A stretch of DNA of 24,080 nt from Clostridia bacterium (GCA_017556885.1 JAFYLV010000031.1:1-24080), one strand, 5' to 3'. Shown: positions 6,221 through 15,190, counted from the first letter of the stretch. The notes: generated by a model not told the origin, from the letters alone. Program-made: numbers and translations.

Positions 6221-7639
6221 ATGGTCTCCTCCGTTCTTCCCGAAAAGGTTCTGGATATTTTCACCTCCCTCTGTACCATCCCCCACGGCTCCGGAAACAC
6301 CAAGGCGATCTCCGATTTCTGTGCGGATTACGCCCGCAGCCGCGGCCTTTCCGTGCAGCAGGATGACCACGATAATCTCATCATTCGTCTTCCCGCCTCT
6401 GCCGGCTACGAGGACCACCCCACCGTGATCCTCCAGGGACATGTCGATATGGTCTGCGAGAAGGATGCCGACTCTCCCGTAAATTTTGAGACCGACGGCC
6501 TCAGGCTTTGCCGGGATGGCGATCTTCTCTTTGCGGAGGGTACCACCCTTGGCGGCGATGACGGCATTGCCGTAGCCATGGGGCTGGCCCTTATCGATAC
6601 CGATATTCCCCATCCGCCTGTAGAGCTGGTCTTTACCAGCGACGAGGAGATCGGCATGCTCGGCGCCTCCGCCATGGATATGTCCTCCCTTTCCGGACGG
6701 ATCCTTATGAATATCGACTCCGAGGAAGAGGGCGTTCTCACCGTTGCCTGCGCCGGCGGTGAACGGGTGGATCTCCGGCTCCCCATGCCCCGTTCCGAAG
6801 TCGCTTTTGAAGGGCTTCGCGTTACCCTCGGCGGCTTTGCCGGCGGCCATTCCGGCACCGAAATCGGAAACAACCGCGAAAATGCATGTTTTGAGCTGAT
6901 CAAGCTGTTATTTGCGCTTTCAAAGTCCTTTGATGTCCGTATCTCCGAACTTCACGGCGGAAGTAAAGATAACGCGATCCCCCGGGAATGCGTTGCCGTT
7001 CTTGCCGTGGCTCCCGGCGGTGAGGACGTGCTGAATACCATCGGAGAAGAACTTTGCCGGACGCTGAATGCCCACGAACCGGATGCCTTCCTCCGCATCG
7101 AAAGAGCCGCGGTTTCCGTCGCCGCATCCGTTGAGGACAGCCACCGCGCTCTCGGGGTGCTCGCGGGTCTTCCCTGCGGCGTGCAGAGCATGGTTCCCGG
7201 TCTTGAGGGACAGGTACAGACCTCGCTGAACCTCGGCATCCTCCGTTTGGAGGACGAAGAGCTTCGTGCCTCCTATCTTGTCCGCAGCTCGGTAAACGGC
7301 GAGCGCGATGACCTTACCGCAAGACTGACGGATGCCGTATGCGCCGCCGGCGGACATGCCTCCACCTCCGGCCGCTACCCCGCCTGGGAATACCGCCCCG
7401 GCTCCCGCCTGCAGGAGATCCTCTCCGATGTCTGGCAGGAGATCTCCGGCACGCGCCCCGAGGTTCTCTCCATCCACGCAGGGCTTGAATGCGGTGTTTT
7501 CTCCGGCAAGCTTCCCGGACTGGACTGCGTTTCTTTCGGCCCCAATATCCACGATATTCACACCACCCGCGAGCGCCTGGAGCTTTCCTCCGCGGGTCGC
7601 TGCTGGGCACTGATGTGCGAAACTTTGCGGCGTCTGTAA
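6221..7639 (+). CDS. pepD: Aminoacyl-histidine dipeptidase PepD (M20C peptidase)
   Basis: A 472-residue di-zinc cytosolic dipeptidase of the PepD/carnosinase-like M20 group, cleaving dipeptides such as Xaa-His and other unspecific dipeptides. The metal and catalytic pattern is complete: H74 and D76 in LQGHVDMVCEKD, D113 or D114 in TLGGDDGIAVAMG, E142-E143 in SDEEIGM, D166 in NIDSEEEG, and a C-terminal His in GPNIHDIHTTRE near residues 440-451. The lid domain lies roughly at 190-380. The length agrees with PepD (about 480). ATG 6221 follows AAGGCGG (6205-6211). It has its own promoter and precedes a separate peptide-uptake operon, which suits a role in the last step of peptide degradation. Confidence 0.94.
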   Translation: MVSSVLPEKVLDIFTSLCTIPHGSGNTKAISDFCADYARSRGLSVQQDDHDNLIIRLPASAGYEDHPTVILQGHVDMVCEKDADSPVNFETDGLRLCRDGDLLFAEGTTLGGDDGIAVAMGLALIDTDIPHPPVELVFTSDEEIGMLGASAMDMSSLSGRILMNIDSEEEGVLTVACAGGERVDLRLPMPRSEVAFEGLRVTLGGFAGGHSGTEIGNNRENACFELIKLLFALSKSFDVRISELHGGSKDNAIPRECVAVLAVAPGGEDVLNTIGEELCRTLNAHEPDAFLRIERAAVSVAASVEDSHRALGVLAGLPCGVQSMVPGLEGQVQTSLNLGILRLEDEELRASYLVRSSVNGERDDLTARLTDAVCAAGGHASTSGRYPAWEYRPGSRLQEILSDVWQEISGTRPEVLSIHAGLECGVFSGKLPGLDCVSFGPNIHDIHTTRERLELSSAGRCWALMCETLRRL

Positions 7640-7744
7640 GTTTTTTCTATACACCGTAAATACATCTTTTTTCGCATTTCCGATCACGGATATCTATATT
7701 TGTTCCATTTTTTCCTTTTCCATCCGCTTATGTTTGTTGGATAT

Positions 7745-7780
7745 ATGAATAATATGTGAATTTTCATATTTTTTTATTCA
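7745..7780 (+). terminator. Weak AT-only hairpin with T-run downstream of pepD
   Basis: AATATG (7751-7756) and CATATT (7765-7770) pair, followed by a run of T's; outer ATGAAT/ATTCAT arms lengthen the fold. The stem has little GC, so this is only a possible terminator. The rest of 7640-7789 is AT-rich and holds nothing else I can name. Confidence 0.3.
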
Positions 7781-7789
7781 TTCTTTACA

Positions 7790-7818
7790 TTGACATTTTA
7801 TTCTGTTTCATCTAAAAT
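7790..7818 (+). promoter_or_regulatory. Strong promoter of the peptidase-opp operon
   Basis: Perfect TTGACA (7790-7795), 17-base spacer, TAAAAT (7813-7818). The predicted start near 7825 gives an approximately 84-base leader before the TTG start codon. Confidence 0.8.
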
Positions 7819-7853
7819 TATCGTTATACTCTGTTAGTATGTGAAATTATGTC

Positions 7854-7887
7854 CTGTCGGCCGTCCGGCATACCGGTGCACCGACAG
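7854..7887 (+). promoter_or_regulatory. Leader hairpin ahead of the M29 aminopeptidase
   Basis: CTGTCGG (7854-7860) pairs with CCGACAG (7881-7887), and inside it CCGG-CATA-CCGG forms a second stem. It ends six bases before the ribosome binding site GGAGAGG (7893-7899). There is no T-run, so it could protect the mRNA or modulate translation. No riboswitch class is recognised. Confidence 0.5.
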
Positions 7888-7908
7888 TTTCCGGAGAGGA
7901 AGTCTATT

Positions 7909-9132
7909 TTGAAAAAAACCGAACTTCGCAGTTATGCCCGACTGATCGCCCGGGTCGGTGCCAATGTCCAGAAAGGGCAGGACGTGCTGCTGTACGCTGA
8001 GCTGGATCAGCCCGAATTCGTCCGCATCCTCACCGAGGAGTGCTACCGCGCCGGCGCCCGCCGTGTCAGCGTACAGTGGTCCTACCAGCCTCTGACCCGC
8101 GTCAACGTTACCCACTGCACCGAAAAGGTGCTGGCAGAGGTTCCTGCCTGGGAAGAGGCCCGCTATCAGCACTGGGTGGACACCCTGCCCGCACGCATCA
8201 TCCTCCTTTCCGAGGATCCCGACGGTCTGCGCGGCATCAATCAGGCCAAGTATTCCCGCGCCTCCCAGAAGCGCTTCAAGGTCATCAAGCCCTATCGCGA
8301 TGCCATGGACAACCGCCATCAGTGGTGCATCGCTGCCGTTCCCGGTGTGGAATGGGCAAAGAAGATGTTCCCCGGTCTGCGTAAGAGCGCTGCTGTTGAA
8401 AAGCTTTGGGAAGCTATCCTCACCACCTCCCGCGCCGTCGGCGACGGTCCGAAGAACTGGGAGGAGCACAACCGCGATCTCGCAGCCCGCTGCGATTACC
8501 TGAATTCCCTCGGTCTTACGGAGCTGCAGTATACCTCCGCCAACGGAACCGACCTGCGGGTCGGCCTCATTCCGGAGGCACAGTTCCTTGCCGGCGCGGA
8601 AAAGACCCTGTCCGGTGTGGTTTATAACCCCAACATTCCCTCTGAGGAAGTTTTCATCACTCCCATGCGCGGCAAGGCGGAGGGTATCGTCCATTCCTCC
8701 CGTCCCCTGTCCTGGCGCGGTGAGCTCATCGACAATTTCTCCATCCGTTTTGAGGGCGGCCGCGCCGTCGAGGTACATGCCGAGAAAAACGAAGCTCTTC
8801 TGCGCGAGCTCATCTGCATGGATGAAGGCGCTCCCTTCCTTGGCGAGTGCGCCCTCGTCCCCTACGCCTCCCCCATCCGGGAGAGCGGGCTGCTTTTCTA
8901 TAATACTCTGTTTGACGAAAATGCCGCCTGTCACCTCGCTCTTGGCGAAGGCTTTGCCAACTGCATCCGCGGTTATGAGAACCGCACCCTGGAGGAGTGC
9001 CGCGAGCTCGGCGTCAACGACTCCGTCATACATGAGGATTTCATGATCGGCACCGAAGACCTTTCTATCACGGGTATCTCCGCCGACGGCAGATCCGTTC
9101 CCATTTTCCGCGACGGAAACTGGGCATTTTAA
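7909..9132 (+). CDS. M29 family metallo-aminopeptidase (AmpS/PepS-like)
   Basis: A 407-residue cytosolic aminopeptidase of family M29, which removes N-terminal residues from peptides. It starts KKTELRSYARLIARVGANVQ and contains QKGQDVLL, the usual family opening. Candidate metal ligands, placed by recall of the Thermus AmpT pattern, are E247 (SEEVFITP), E313 (FLGECALVP), H342 (AACHLALG), H375 and D377 (VIHEDFMIG). I prefer TTG 7909 over the in-frame ATG 7849. GGAGAGG lies nine bases before the TTG, while the extra 20 residues would be translated from a strong hairpin and match nothing in the family. The position where AmpT has its catalytic Tyr appears to be Phe here (GEGFANC), which needs an alignment. 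It heads the opp operon, so it likely trims imported peptides. Confidence 0.9.
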   Translation: MKKTELRSYARLIARVGANVQKGQDVLLYAELDQPEFVRILTEECYRAGARRVSVQWSYQPLTRVNVTHCTEKVLAEVPAWEEARYQHWVDTLPARIILLSEDPDGLRGINQAKYSRASQKRFKVIKPYRDAMDNRHQWCIAAVPGVEWAKKMFPGLRKSAAVEKLWEAILTTSRAVGDGPKNWEEHNRDLAARCDYLNSLGLTELQYTSANGTDLRVGLIPEAQFLAGAEKTLSGVVYNPNIPSEEVFITPMRGKAEGIVHSSRPLSWRGELIDNFSIRFEGGRAVEVHAEKNEALLRELICMDEGAPFLGECALVPYASPIRESGLLFYNTLFDENAACHLALGEGFANCIRGYENRTLEECRELGVNDSVIHEDFMIGTEDLSITGISADGRSVPIFRDGNWAF

Positions 9133-9170
9133 AAAGTATATTATCAATTCGGAGAGGAACCTGTAAAATA

Positions 9171-10097
9171 ATGGATAGTAAAATGGCATTTTATATCGTC
9201 AAGCGGCTTCTTCTTGCCGTGCTGACGGTCTTTCTCATCATCACCATCACTTTCTTCGTGATGAAAGCCATCCCCGGCGGCCCCTTCCTCAGCGAAAAGG
9301 CCCCCAGCCCCGCAGTCACCGCGATGCTTGAGGCAAAATATGGTCTCGACAAGCCCATCATGGAGCAGTATACCACCTATCTCAAGGGCGTTCTGACGCT
9401 GGATTTCGGTCCCTCCATCAAGCAGCGCGGCCGTGACGTTATGGATCTTATCTCCGAGGGCTTCAAGGTCAGTGCAAAGCTCGGCGGTTCCGCCGCTGCG
9501 CTTGCCATCGTCATCGGTCTGGTGCTCGGCGCGCTTGCCGCCGTGTTCCATGACAAATGGGTGGACAAGCTGATCATGGTCACCTCCACCGCGAGTGTCG
9601 CCATGCCCTCCTTCGTTATCGCAACACTGCTTCTGTACTTCTTCTGCATGAAATTCCAGCTTCTGCCGGCTAACGGCCAGTCTGCCGCCGGTCTCGTTCT
9701 GCCCATCATTTCCCTGAGCTTATACCCCATGTCCTACATCACCCGTCTGACCCGTTCCAGCATGCTGGACGTTCTCGGACAGGATTACATCCGCACGGCA
9801 AACGCTAAGGGCGTCTCCCCCTCCCGCGTGCTCTTCAAGCATGCTTTGAAGAACGCCGTCACCCCCGTCATCACCTACGCCGGTCCCATGATCGCCTACA
9901 TTTTGACCGGTTCTCTGGTCGTTGAGCGCATCTTCGCCGTCCCCGGCCTCGGTAAATATTTCGTTTCTTCCATCATCAACCGCGACTACCCCATGGTCAT
10001 GGGTACCACCATCTTCCTTGCCTGCCTGATGGTCATCATGACTCTGGTCTCGGACATCCTCTACAAGGTGTTCGACCCGCGCGTTGACTTGTCGTAA
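9171..10097 (+). CDS. oppB: Oligopeptide/dipeptide ABC transporter permease, OppB type
   Basis: A 308-residue inner-membrane permease with six hydrophobic segments (first at about 8-30). It carries the EAA loop that docks on the ATPases (DYIRTANAKGVSPSRVLFKH, about 205-224) and the family C-terminal pattern VERIFAVPGLGKYFVSSIIN (251-270). The start TLDFGPSIKQRGRDV region is typical of OppB/DppB. The ATG at 9171 follows GGAGAGG (9151-9157) at slightly long spacing. It lies 38 bases after the aminopeptidase and 33 bases before oppC. With OppC it forms the channel. Confidence 0.95.
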   Translation: MDSKMAFYIVKRLLLAVLTVFLIITITFFVMKAIPGGPFLSEKAPSPAVTAMLEAKYGLDKPIMEQYTTYLKGVLTLDFGPSIKQRGRDVMDLISEGFKVSAKLGGSAAALAIVIGLVLGALAAVFHDKWVDKLIMVTSTASVAMPSFVIATLLLYFFCMKFQLLPANGQSAAGLVLPIISLSLYPMSYITRLTRSSMLDVLGQDYIRTANAKGVSPSRVLFKHALKNAVTPVITYAGPMIAYILTGSLVVERIFAVPGLGKYFVSSIINRDYPMVMGTTIFLACLMVIMTLVSDILYKVFDPRVDLS

Positions 10098-10130
10098 GTA
10101 AAGAATCAGGAAGGAAACGGTTAAACAATC

Positions 10131-11201
10131 ATGAGTGATATGCCCAAAAAGAACATGCTGAGCCTCCAGCTGGACGTTGCCAGCTTTGAGGCCGCCACCG
10201 AAGACGAAAAGCGCCAGCAGGTGCGCATGAGAGAGAGCACCACCTTCTTCAAGGACGGTATGCGCCGTCTTGCCAAGAACAAGATCGCCATGATCTGCCT
10301 CTGCCTCATCGTGCTGGTCATTCTCATCGTCGCTTTTGTCCCCTCTTTCTATCCCTATGAGTACTCCGATCAGCTGGGTATCACCCCCGGACAGCCCTCG
10401 GATGCCAGCTACAATAACCTGAAGCCCTTTGAGTACGGCGAGACCGAGCTTGAGCGCATCGCCGCCGGCGAGAAGATCTTCCCCCATATTTTTGGCACCG
10501 ATGCCGCCGGCCGTGACTATTGCATCCGCATCATCTACGGCACCCGCATCTCCCTCATCGTCGGCTTCTTTGCCTCCATCATCGTTCTGATCATCGGCGT
10601 CATTTACGGCTCCATCTCCGGCTATTACGGCGGCAAAGTGGATATTATCATGATGCGTATCGTCGATATCATCTATTCTCTGCCCGATATGCTGATGATC
10701 ATCCTCTTCTCCGTGGTCTTCAAGCAGACCCTGGATCCCCTCATTGAGGGAACTGCCCTTGCAAAGCTCGGAAGCGGTATGATCTCCATCTTCCTGGTCT
10801 TTGCACTGCTTTACTGGGTCGGTATGGCCCGTCTTATCCGCGGTCAGATCCTCTCCATCAAGCAGATGGACTACGTGCTCAACGCCCGTTCCATCGGCGC
10901 AAAGCCCGGCCACATCATCCGCCGCCACATGATCCCCAACTGCATCTCCGTCATCATCATTTCCACCGCGCTGCAGATCCCCTCCGCTATCTTTACGGAG
11001 AGCTTCCTCTCCTTCCTCGGACTTGGTGTCGCCATCCCCATGCCCTCTCTGGGCTCCCTGGCCAGCAGCGCGCTGGACGGCATCATCTCCTATCCTTCCC
11101 GTCTGATCATCCCTGCCGTCATCATCTGCATCATCGTCCTCTCCCTCAACCTGCTGGGCGACGGTCTTCGCGATGCCTTTGACCCGAAGCTCAAGAAATA
11201 A
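10131..11201 (+). CDS. oppC: Oligopeptide/dipeptide ABC transporter permease, OppC type
   Basis: A 356-residue permease, longer than DppC because of a 45-residue cytoplasmic N-terminus (VRMRESTTFFKDGMRRLAKNK) and an extended periplasm-side insert after the first helix (about 72-115). The family marker HIFGTDAAGRD is at 119-129 and the EAA loop DYVLNARSIGAKPGHIIRRH at 247-266. ATG 10131 follows AGGAAGG (10109-10115). The next gene starts 19 bases downstream. It pairs with OppB in the translocation channel. Confidence 0.95.
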   Translation: MSDMPKKNMLSLQLDVASFEAATEDEKRQQVRMRESTTFFKDGMRRLAKNKIAMICLCLIVLVILIVAFVPSFYPYEYSDQLGITPGQPSDASYNNLKPFEYGETELERIAAGEKIFPHIFGTDAAGRDYCIRIIYGTRISLIVGFFASIIVLIIGVIYGSISGYYGGKVDIIMMRIVDIIYSLPDMLMIILFSVVFKQTLDPLIEGTALAKLGSGMISIFLVFALLYWVGMARLIRGQILSIKQMDYVLNARSIGAKPGHIIRRHMIPNCISVIIISTALQIPSAIFTESFLSFLGLGVAIPMPSLGSLASSALDGIISYPSRLIIPAVIICIIVLSLNLLGDGLRDAFDPKLKK

Positions 11202-11219
11202 GGGAGGTATGAGTCAATT

Positions 11220-12239
11220 ATGGAACTTTTGAAAGTAAGCGACCTGCACACCAGCTTCTTTACCCCTGCAGGTGAAGTTCGCGCCGTCAACGGCGTCTCC
11301 TTCTCTTTGGACAAGGGAAAGGTGCTCGGCATCGTGGGTGAATCCGGCTCCGGCAAGTCCGTGACCGCCTATTCCATCATGCAGATCCTGGCAAACCCCG
11401 GCCGCATCGTCGGCGGCAGCATCAAATTCAACGGTGAGGAGCTTGTTGGAGCCTCCAAGGAGACGATGCGCTCCATCCGCGGCAACAAGATCAGCATCAT
11501 CTTCCAGGATCCCATGACCTCCCTGAACCCCGTTTTCACCATCGGCAACCAGCTTATCGAAGCCATCATGCTCCACACCGACCGCGACAAGGCGCAGGCC
11601 AAGGCACGCGCGGTGGAAATGCTGCACCTCGTCGGTATCACCGAGCCCGAAAAGCGTGTCAACCAGTATCCCCACGAGCTTTCCGGCGGTATGCGCCAGC
11701 GCGTTATGATCGCCATGGCTCTCGCCTGCGAGCCCGATATCCTCATCGCCGATGAGCCCACCACCGCACTGGATGTCACCATTCAGGCGCAGATCCTTGA
11801 CCTGATGCGTGATCTGCAGAAGCAGCTGGGCATGTCCATCATCCTCATCACCCATGACCTCGGTGTCGTGGCGGAGATGTGTGACGAAGTTATCGTTATG
11901 TACGCCGGCGAGGTCTGCGAGCGCGGCACCGCCGACGAGATTTTCTACAATCCCAAGCACGAATATACCCGCGGCCTTCTCCGTTCCCTTCCCACGGTGG
12001 AAGATTCTGACGACCGGCTTGAACCCATCGGCGGAACTCCCGTCGATCTGCTCAATATGCCCGACGGCTGTCCTTTTGCCCCCCGCTGCGACAGGGCTAT
12101 GAAGGTCTGCCTGAAGTACCGTGCAAAAGAAATGGTCATCAACGACTGCCACATCGCCAGCTGCTGGCAGAATGTGCGCGCCGCCGTTGAAAACGGCACG
12201 ATGACCCTTGATGAGGCAAAGGAGGCATATGAAAAATGA
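11220..12239 (+). CDS. oppD: Oligopeptide ABC transporter ATP-binding protein, OppD type
   Basis: A 339-residue cytoplasmic ATPase. Walker A GESGSGKS (40-47), Q-loop IFQDPMTSLNP (94-104), signature LSGGMRQR (154-161), Walker B ILIADEP (174-180) and switch His H212 are all intact. The C-terminal extension has the Opp/Dpp-specific CPFAPRC motif plus further cysteines (CLKY, CHIASC), the region that binds an iron-sulfur cluster in some DppD proteins. The start ATG 11220 follows AGGGAGG (11201-11207). Its last codons overlap the oppF start as ATGA, so the two ATPases are translationally coupled and should act as a heterodimer. Confidence 0.95.
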   Translation: MELLKVSDLHTSFFTPAGEVRAVNGVSFSLDKGKVLGIVGESGSGKSVTAYSIMQILANPGRIVGGSIKFNGEELVGASKETMRSIRGNKISIIFQDPMTSLNPVFTIGNQLIEAIMLHTDRDKAQAKARAVEMLHLVGITEPEKRVNQYPHELSGGMRQRVMIAMALACEPDILIADEPTTALDVTIQAQILDLMRDLQKQLGMSIILITHDLGVVAEMCDEVIVMYAGEVCERGTADEIFYNPKHEYTRGLLRSLPTVEDSDDRLEPIGGTPVDLLNMPDGCPFAPRCDRAMKVCLKYRAKEMVINDCHIASCWQNVRAAVENGTMTLDEAKEAYEK

Positions 12240-13219
12240 GTGAGATCATCACCGACGCCCGTCCCAATCTGCTGGAAGTCCGTGACTTAAAGCAGCATTT
12301 CAATATTCCCACCGGTTTTCTGAAGTCCCTGCCCCTCAAGGCGGTGGACGGTGTCTCCTTTGAGATCAAGGATGGTGAGATTCTCGGCCTCGTCGGCGAG
12401 TCCGGCTGCGGCAAGACCACCGTCGGCCGTTCCATCCTACATCTTTACAAGCCCACCTCCGGCGAAGTCATCTTTGACGGCGAGAAGATCGGCTCTGCCC
12501 ACTCCATCGCCAATATGCGCCGCAAGGCACAGATGGTCTTCCAGGATCCCTACTCCTCGCTCGACCCCCGTATGACCGTTGCCGACATCATCGGTGAGCC
12601 TCTGGATGTTCACAAGATGTATGCCAACAAGGCAGAGCGTGCGGAGCGTATCCGCGAACTCATGAACGTGGTCGGCCTCTCCAGCGAGCATGCCACCCGT
12701 TATGCCCACGAGTTCTCCGGCGGTCAGCGCCAGCGCATCGGTATCGCCCGCGCCCTCGCGGTGGATCCCAAGTTCGTTGTCTGTGACGAGCCTGTTTCCG
12801 CTCTGGACGTTTCCATTCAGGCACAGATCATCAATATGTTTGAGGATCTGCAGAAGCAGCTCTCTCTGACCTATCTCTTTATTGCCCACGACCTGTTGGT
12901 GGTCAAGCACATCTCCACCCGCATCGCCGTTATGTACCTCGGCAAGCTCATCGAGATCGGACCTTCGGACGAGCTTTATCACAAGCCCATCCATCCCTAT
13001 ACCATCTCCCTGCTGTCTGCGGTGCCTGTGCCCGATCCCAACTATGCCCGTTCCCACAAGCGCATCCTGCTTGAGGGCGACGTTCCCAGCCCCCTGCACA
13101 TGCCCAGCGGCTGCCCCTTCCGTACCCGCTGCCCCCGTGCCACCGCCAAGTGCGCCGAGGTCATGCCCGAGCTGAAGGAGGTCGCTCCCGGACGCAAGGT
13201 GGCCTGCCACAACATCTAA
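12236..13219 (+). CDS. oppF: Oligopeptide ABC transporter ATP-binding protein, OppF type
   Basis: A 327-residue ATPase partner of OppD. Walker A GESGCGKT (54-61), Q-loop VFQDPYSSLDPR (101-112), signature FSGGQRQR (160-167), Walker B FVVCDEP (180-186) and the H-loop AHDL are present. The C-terminus has the matching CPFRTRCPRA motif. The ATG at 12236 overlaps the oppD stop by four bases and has AAAGGAGG (12218-12225) inside oppD. It is the last gene before the probable internal promoter of oppA. Confidence 0.95.
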   Translation: MSEIITDARPNLLEVRDLKQHFNIPTGFLKSLPLKAVDGVSFEIKDGEILGLVGESGCGKTTVGRSILHLYKPTSGEVIFDGEKIGSAHSIANMRRKAQMVFQDPYSSLDPRMTVADIIGEPLDVHKMYANKAERAERIRELMNVVGLSSEHATRYAHEFSGGQRQRIGIARALAVDPKFVVCDEPVSALDVSIQAQIINMFEDLQKQLSLTYLFIAHDLLVVKHISTRIAVMYLGKLIEIGPSDELYHKPIHPYTISLLSAVPVPDPNYARSHKRILLEGDVPSPLHMPSGCPFRTRCPRATAKCAEVMPELKEVAPGRKVACHNI

Positions 13220-13247
13220 AATTCCCCCGCATCCCTATTTTTCGGTA

Positions 13248-13277
13248 TTGATCGGGGACGGTGAAACCCGATACAAT
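13248..13277 (+). promoter_or_regulatory. Probable internal promoter for oppA
   Basis: TTGATC (13248-13253) and TACAAT (13272-13277) with an 18-base spacer, followed by GGAGG (13290-13294) and ATG 13304. No terminator is visible between oppF and this promoter, so oppA may be made from both the long transcript and its own. Confidence 0.5.
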
Positions 13278-13303
13278 ATAAATTATTTTGGAGGAAACAC
13301 AAA

Positions 13304-15127
13304 ATGAAGAGAGTTCTTAGCATCGCTCTCGTCATCGCCATGCTCCTCGGCTGCGTCGCTGCCCTCGCCGGCTGCGGTTCTGCTGAGACCGCGATGACCA
13401 TCTGCCTCGGTCCTGTCCCCGACACCATCGACCCCGCGCTCAACAGCGCCGTTGACGGCGCTTCCTACATCATCCACCTCTTCTCCGGCCTCGTCGGATA
13501 TGAGCAGGATGAGTCCGGCAACCTTGTTCTCGTTCCCGGCTGCGCCAAGGAGATCCCCACCGCAGTTGAGACCGCTGACGGCAAGGTTTCCTACACCTTC
13601 GTCCTGAAGGACGACCTTAAGTGGAGCGACGGCTCTGCGCTGACCGCTGCTGACTTCGTCTGGAGCTGGAACCGCGCTGCTGACCCCGCTACCGCTGCTG
13701 ACTACGGTTACATGTTCGACGTCATCGACGGCTATGCCGAGATGCAGGAGATGTACAAGTTCAAGGACGACGGCTCCATCGAGACCGACGCTGACGGCAA
13801 GTTCGTCTATGTCGACGGTCGCAAGGAGCTCAATGCTGTCGCTTCTGAGGACGGCAAGTCCATCACCGTTACCCTGAACGTTGACGTTCCCTACTTCATG
13901 GAGCTGCTCGCATTCCCCACCTACATGCCTGTGAAGAAGGACATCGTTGATGCCAACCCCGACGGTTGGGCTACCAAGGCCGAGACCTACATCGGCAACG
14001 GTGCCTACAAGGTCACCGAGTTCTCCAACGCTCAGCTCGTCCTCGAGAAGAACGAGAACTACTATGACGCCGACAAGGTTGTCTCCGACAAGATCATCTG
14101 CGCCTTCAACGAAGATGACGCTTCCCTCCTCGCCAACTACAAGAACGGCTCCTACCTCTTCATCGACTCTGTTCCCCAGGATGAGATGGATGCCCTCGCC
14201 AAGGATTATCCCGAGGCTTACCAGGTTGTCGGCCAGCTCGGCACCTACTACGTCAGCTTCAACATGAATGACGTTGCCTTCAAGGATTTCACCGAGGAAG
14301 AGAAGGCTAAGATCCGCCTCGCTCTCGGCCTCATGATCGACCGCAACTACATCGTTGAGGAGATCGGTAAGGCTGGCCAGGTTCCCGCTGCCGGTTTCGT
14401 TGCTATGGGTCTCACCGAGCCCGATGGCAAGGAGTTCATCTCCAAGAACGGTCCTAACGGCGACGGCGCTGGCTACTACAGCGTTGACAAGGCTGACTAC
14501 ACCGCCAACTGCGACGAAGCTGTGAAGCTTCTCGAGGAAGTTGCTCAGTCCTCCGGCAAGTTCACCGTTGCCGACAAGAAGGTCTCCGGCTTCCCCTCCA
14601 TCACCTACATCACCAACGAAGGCACCGGCCATGAGGCCATTGCTACCTACCTCCAGGAGACCTGGAAGGGCTACGGCATCGAGACCAAGATCGAGACCCA
14701 GGAGTGGGGTACCTTCCTCAACACCCGTAAGAACGGCGACTACTCTATTGCCCGTAACGGCTGGCTCGGCGACTACAACGATCCCATCTCCTTCCTTGAT
14801 ATGTGGCTGACCTCCTCCGGCAACAACGACTGCCAGTTCGGTAAGGGCGACCACGCTACCTACGAAGGCTACACCTACAAGGGTGAGACCGGCAAGACCT
14901 GGGCTGACTCCTATGACAAGCTGATCAACGAGATCAAGTCCTCCAAGGATCAGAACCTCCGCTTCGAGCTCATGCACGACGCTGAGGATATCCTCATGTC
15001 CACCGGCGCTATCTGCCCCATCTACTACTACACCGATGTTTACATGTGCTCCGAGACCCTGGACGGCTTCTTCTGCTCTCCCCTGGGTTACAAGTACTTC
15101 ATGTTCGCCAGCGTCAAGGCTGAGTAA
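13304..15127 (+). CDS. oppA: Peptide-binding lipoprotein, solute-binding family 5 (OppA type)
   Basis: A 607-residue extracytoplasmic binding protein that captures peptides for OppBCDF. The N-terminus is a lipoprotein signal: MKR, a hydrophobic stretch 4-20, and lipobox LAGC with the lipidated C24. Mature-domain hallmarks are GPVPDTIDPAL, SGLVGYE, LKDDLKWSDGSALTAADFVWSW (in two blocks around 100-121) and, near the C-terminus, a hinge-domain stretch with GWLGDYNDPISFLDMW. Only about six residues separate the lipidated Cys from the first β-strand, shorter than the usual flexible linker. Codon choice is strongly biased (AAG for Lys, GCT frequent for Ala, ACC, TAC) compared with the permeases, as expected for the most abundant subunit. 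A strong terminator follows. Confidence 0.95.
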   Translation: MKRVLSIALVIAMLLGCVAALAGCGSAETAMTICLGPVPDTIDPALNSAVDGASYIIHLFSGLVGYEQDESGNLVLVPGCAKEIPTAVETADGKVSYTFVLKDDLKWSDGSALTAADFVWSWNRAADPATAADYGYMFDVIDGYAEMQEMYKFKDDGSIETDADGKFVYVDGRKELNAVASEDGKSITVTLNVDVPYFMELLAFPTYMPVKKDIVDANPDGWATKAETYIGNGAYKVTEFSNAQLVLEKNENYYDADKVVSDKIICAFNEDDASLLANYKNGSYLFIDSVPQDEMDALAKDYPEAYQVVGQLGTYYVSFNMNDVAFKDFTEEEKAKIRLALGLMIDRNYIVEEIGKAGQVPAAGFVAMGLTEPDGKEFISKNGPNGDGAGYYSVDKADYTANCDEAVKLLEEVAQSSGKFTVADKKVSGFPSITYITNEGTGHEAIATYLQETWKGYGIETKIETQEWGTFLNTRKNGDYSIARNGWLGDYNDPISFLDMWLTSSGNNDCQFGKGDHATYEGYTYKGETGKTWADSYDKLINEIKSSKDQNLRFELMHDAEDILMSTGAICPIYYYTDVYMCSETLDGFFCSPLGYKYFMFASVKAE

Positions 15128-15151
15128 TCTTTGAAGTTATAAGCACGTATA

Positions 15152-15186
15152 GGGCGCGGCGTGAGAAATCACGCCGCGCCCTTTTT
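15152..15186 (+). terminator. Strong terminator after oppA
   Basis: GGGCGCGGCGTGA (15152-15164) pairs perfectly with TCACGCCGCGCCC (15169-15181) around GAAA, followed by T5. It sits between convergent oppA and the M14 peptidase gene; the T-run is only on the oppA side. Confidence 0.95.
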
Positions 15187-15190
15187 CTAT

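Noticed and set aside
7834..9189. 451-residue open frame antisense to the M29 aminopeptidase
   Set aside because: Covers a well-recognised gene on the other strand and extends into its promoter leader; no motif.
13283..14977. 564-residue open frame antisense to oppA
   Set aside because: Composition (Val, Leu, Gly, Glu-rich) is the mirror of the strongly biased oppA codons. No ribosome binding site or known domain.
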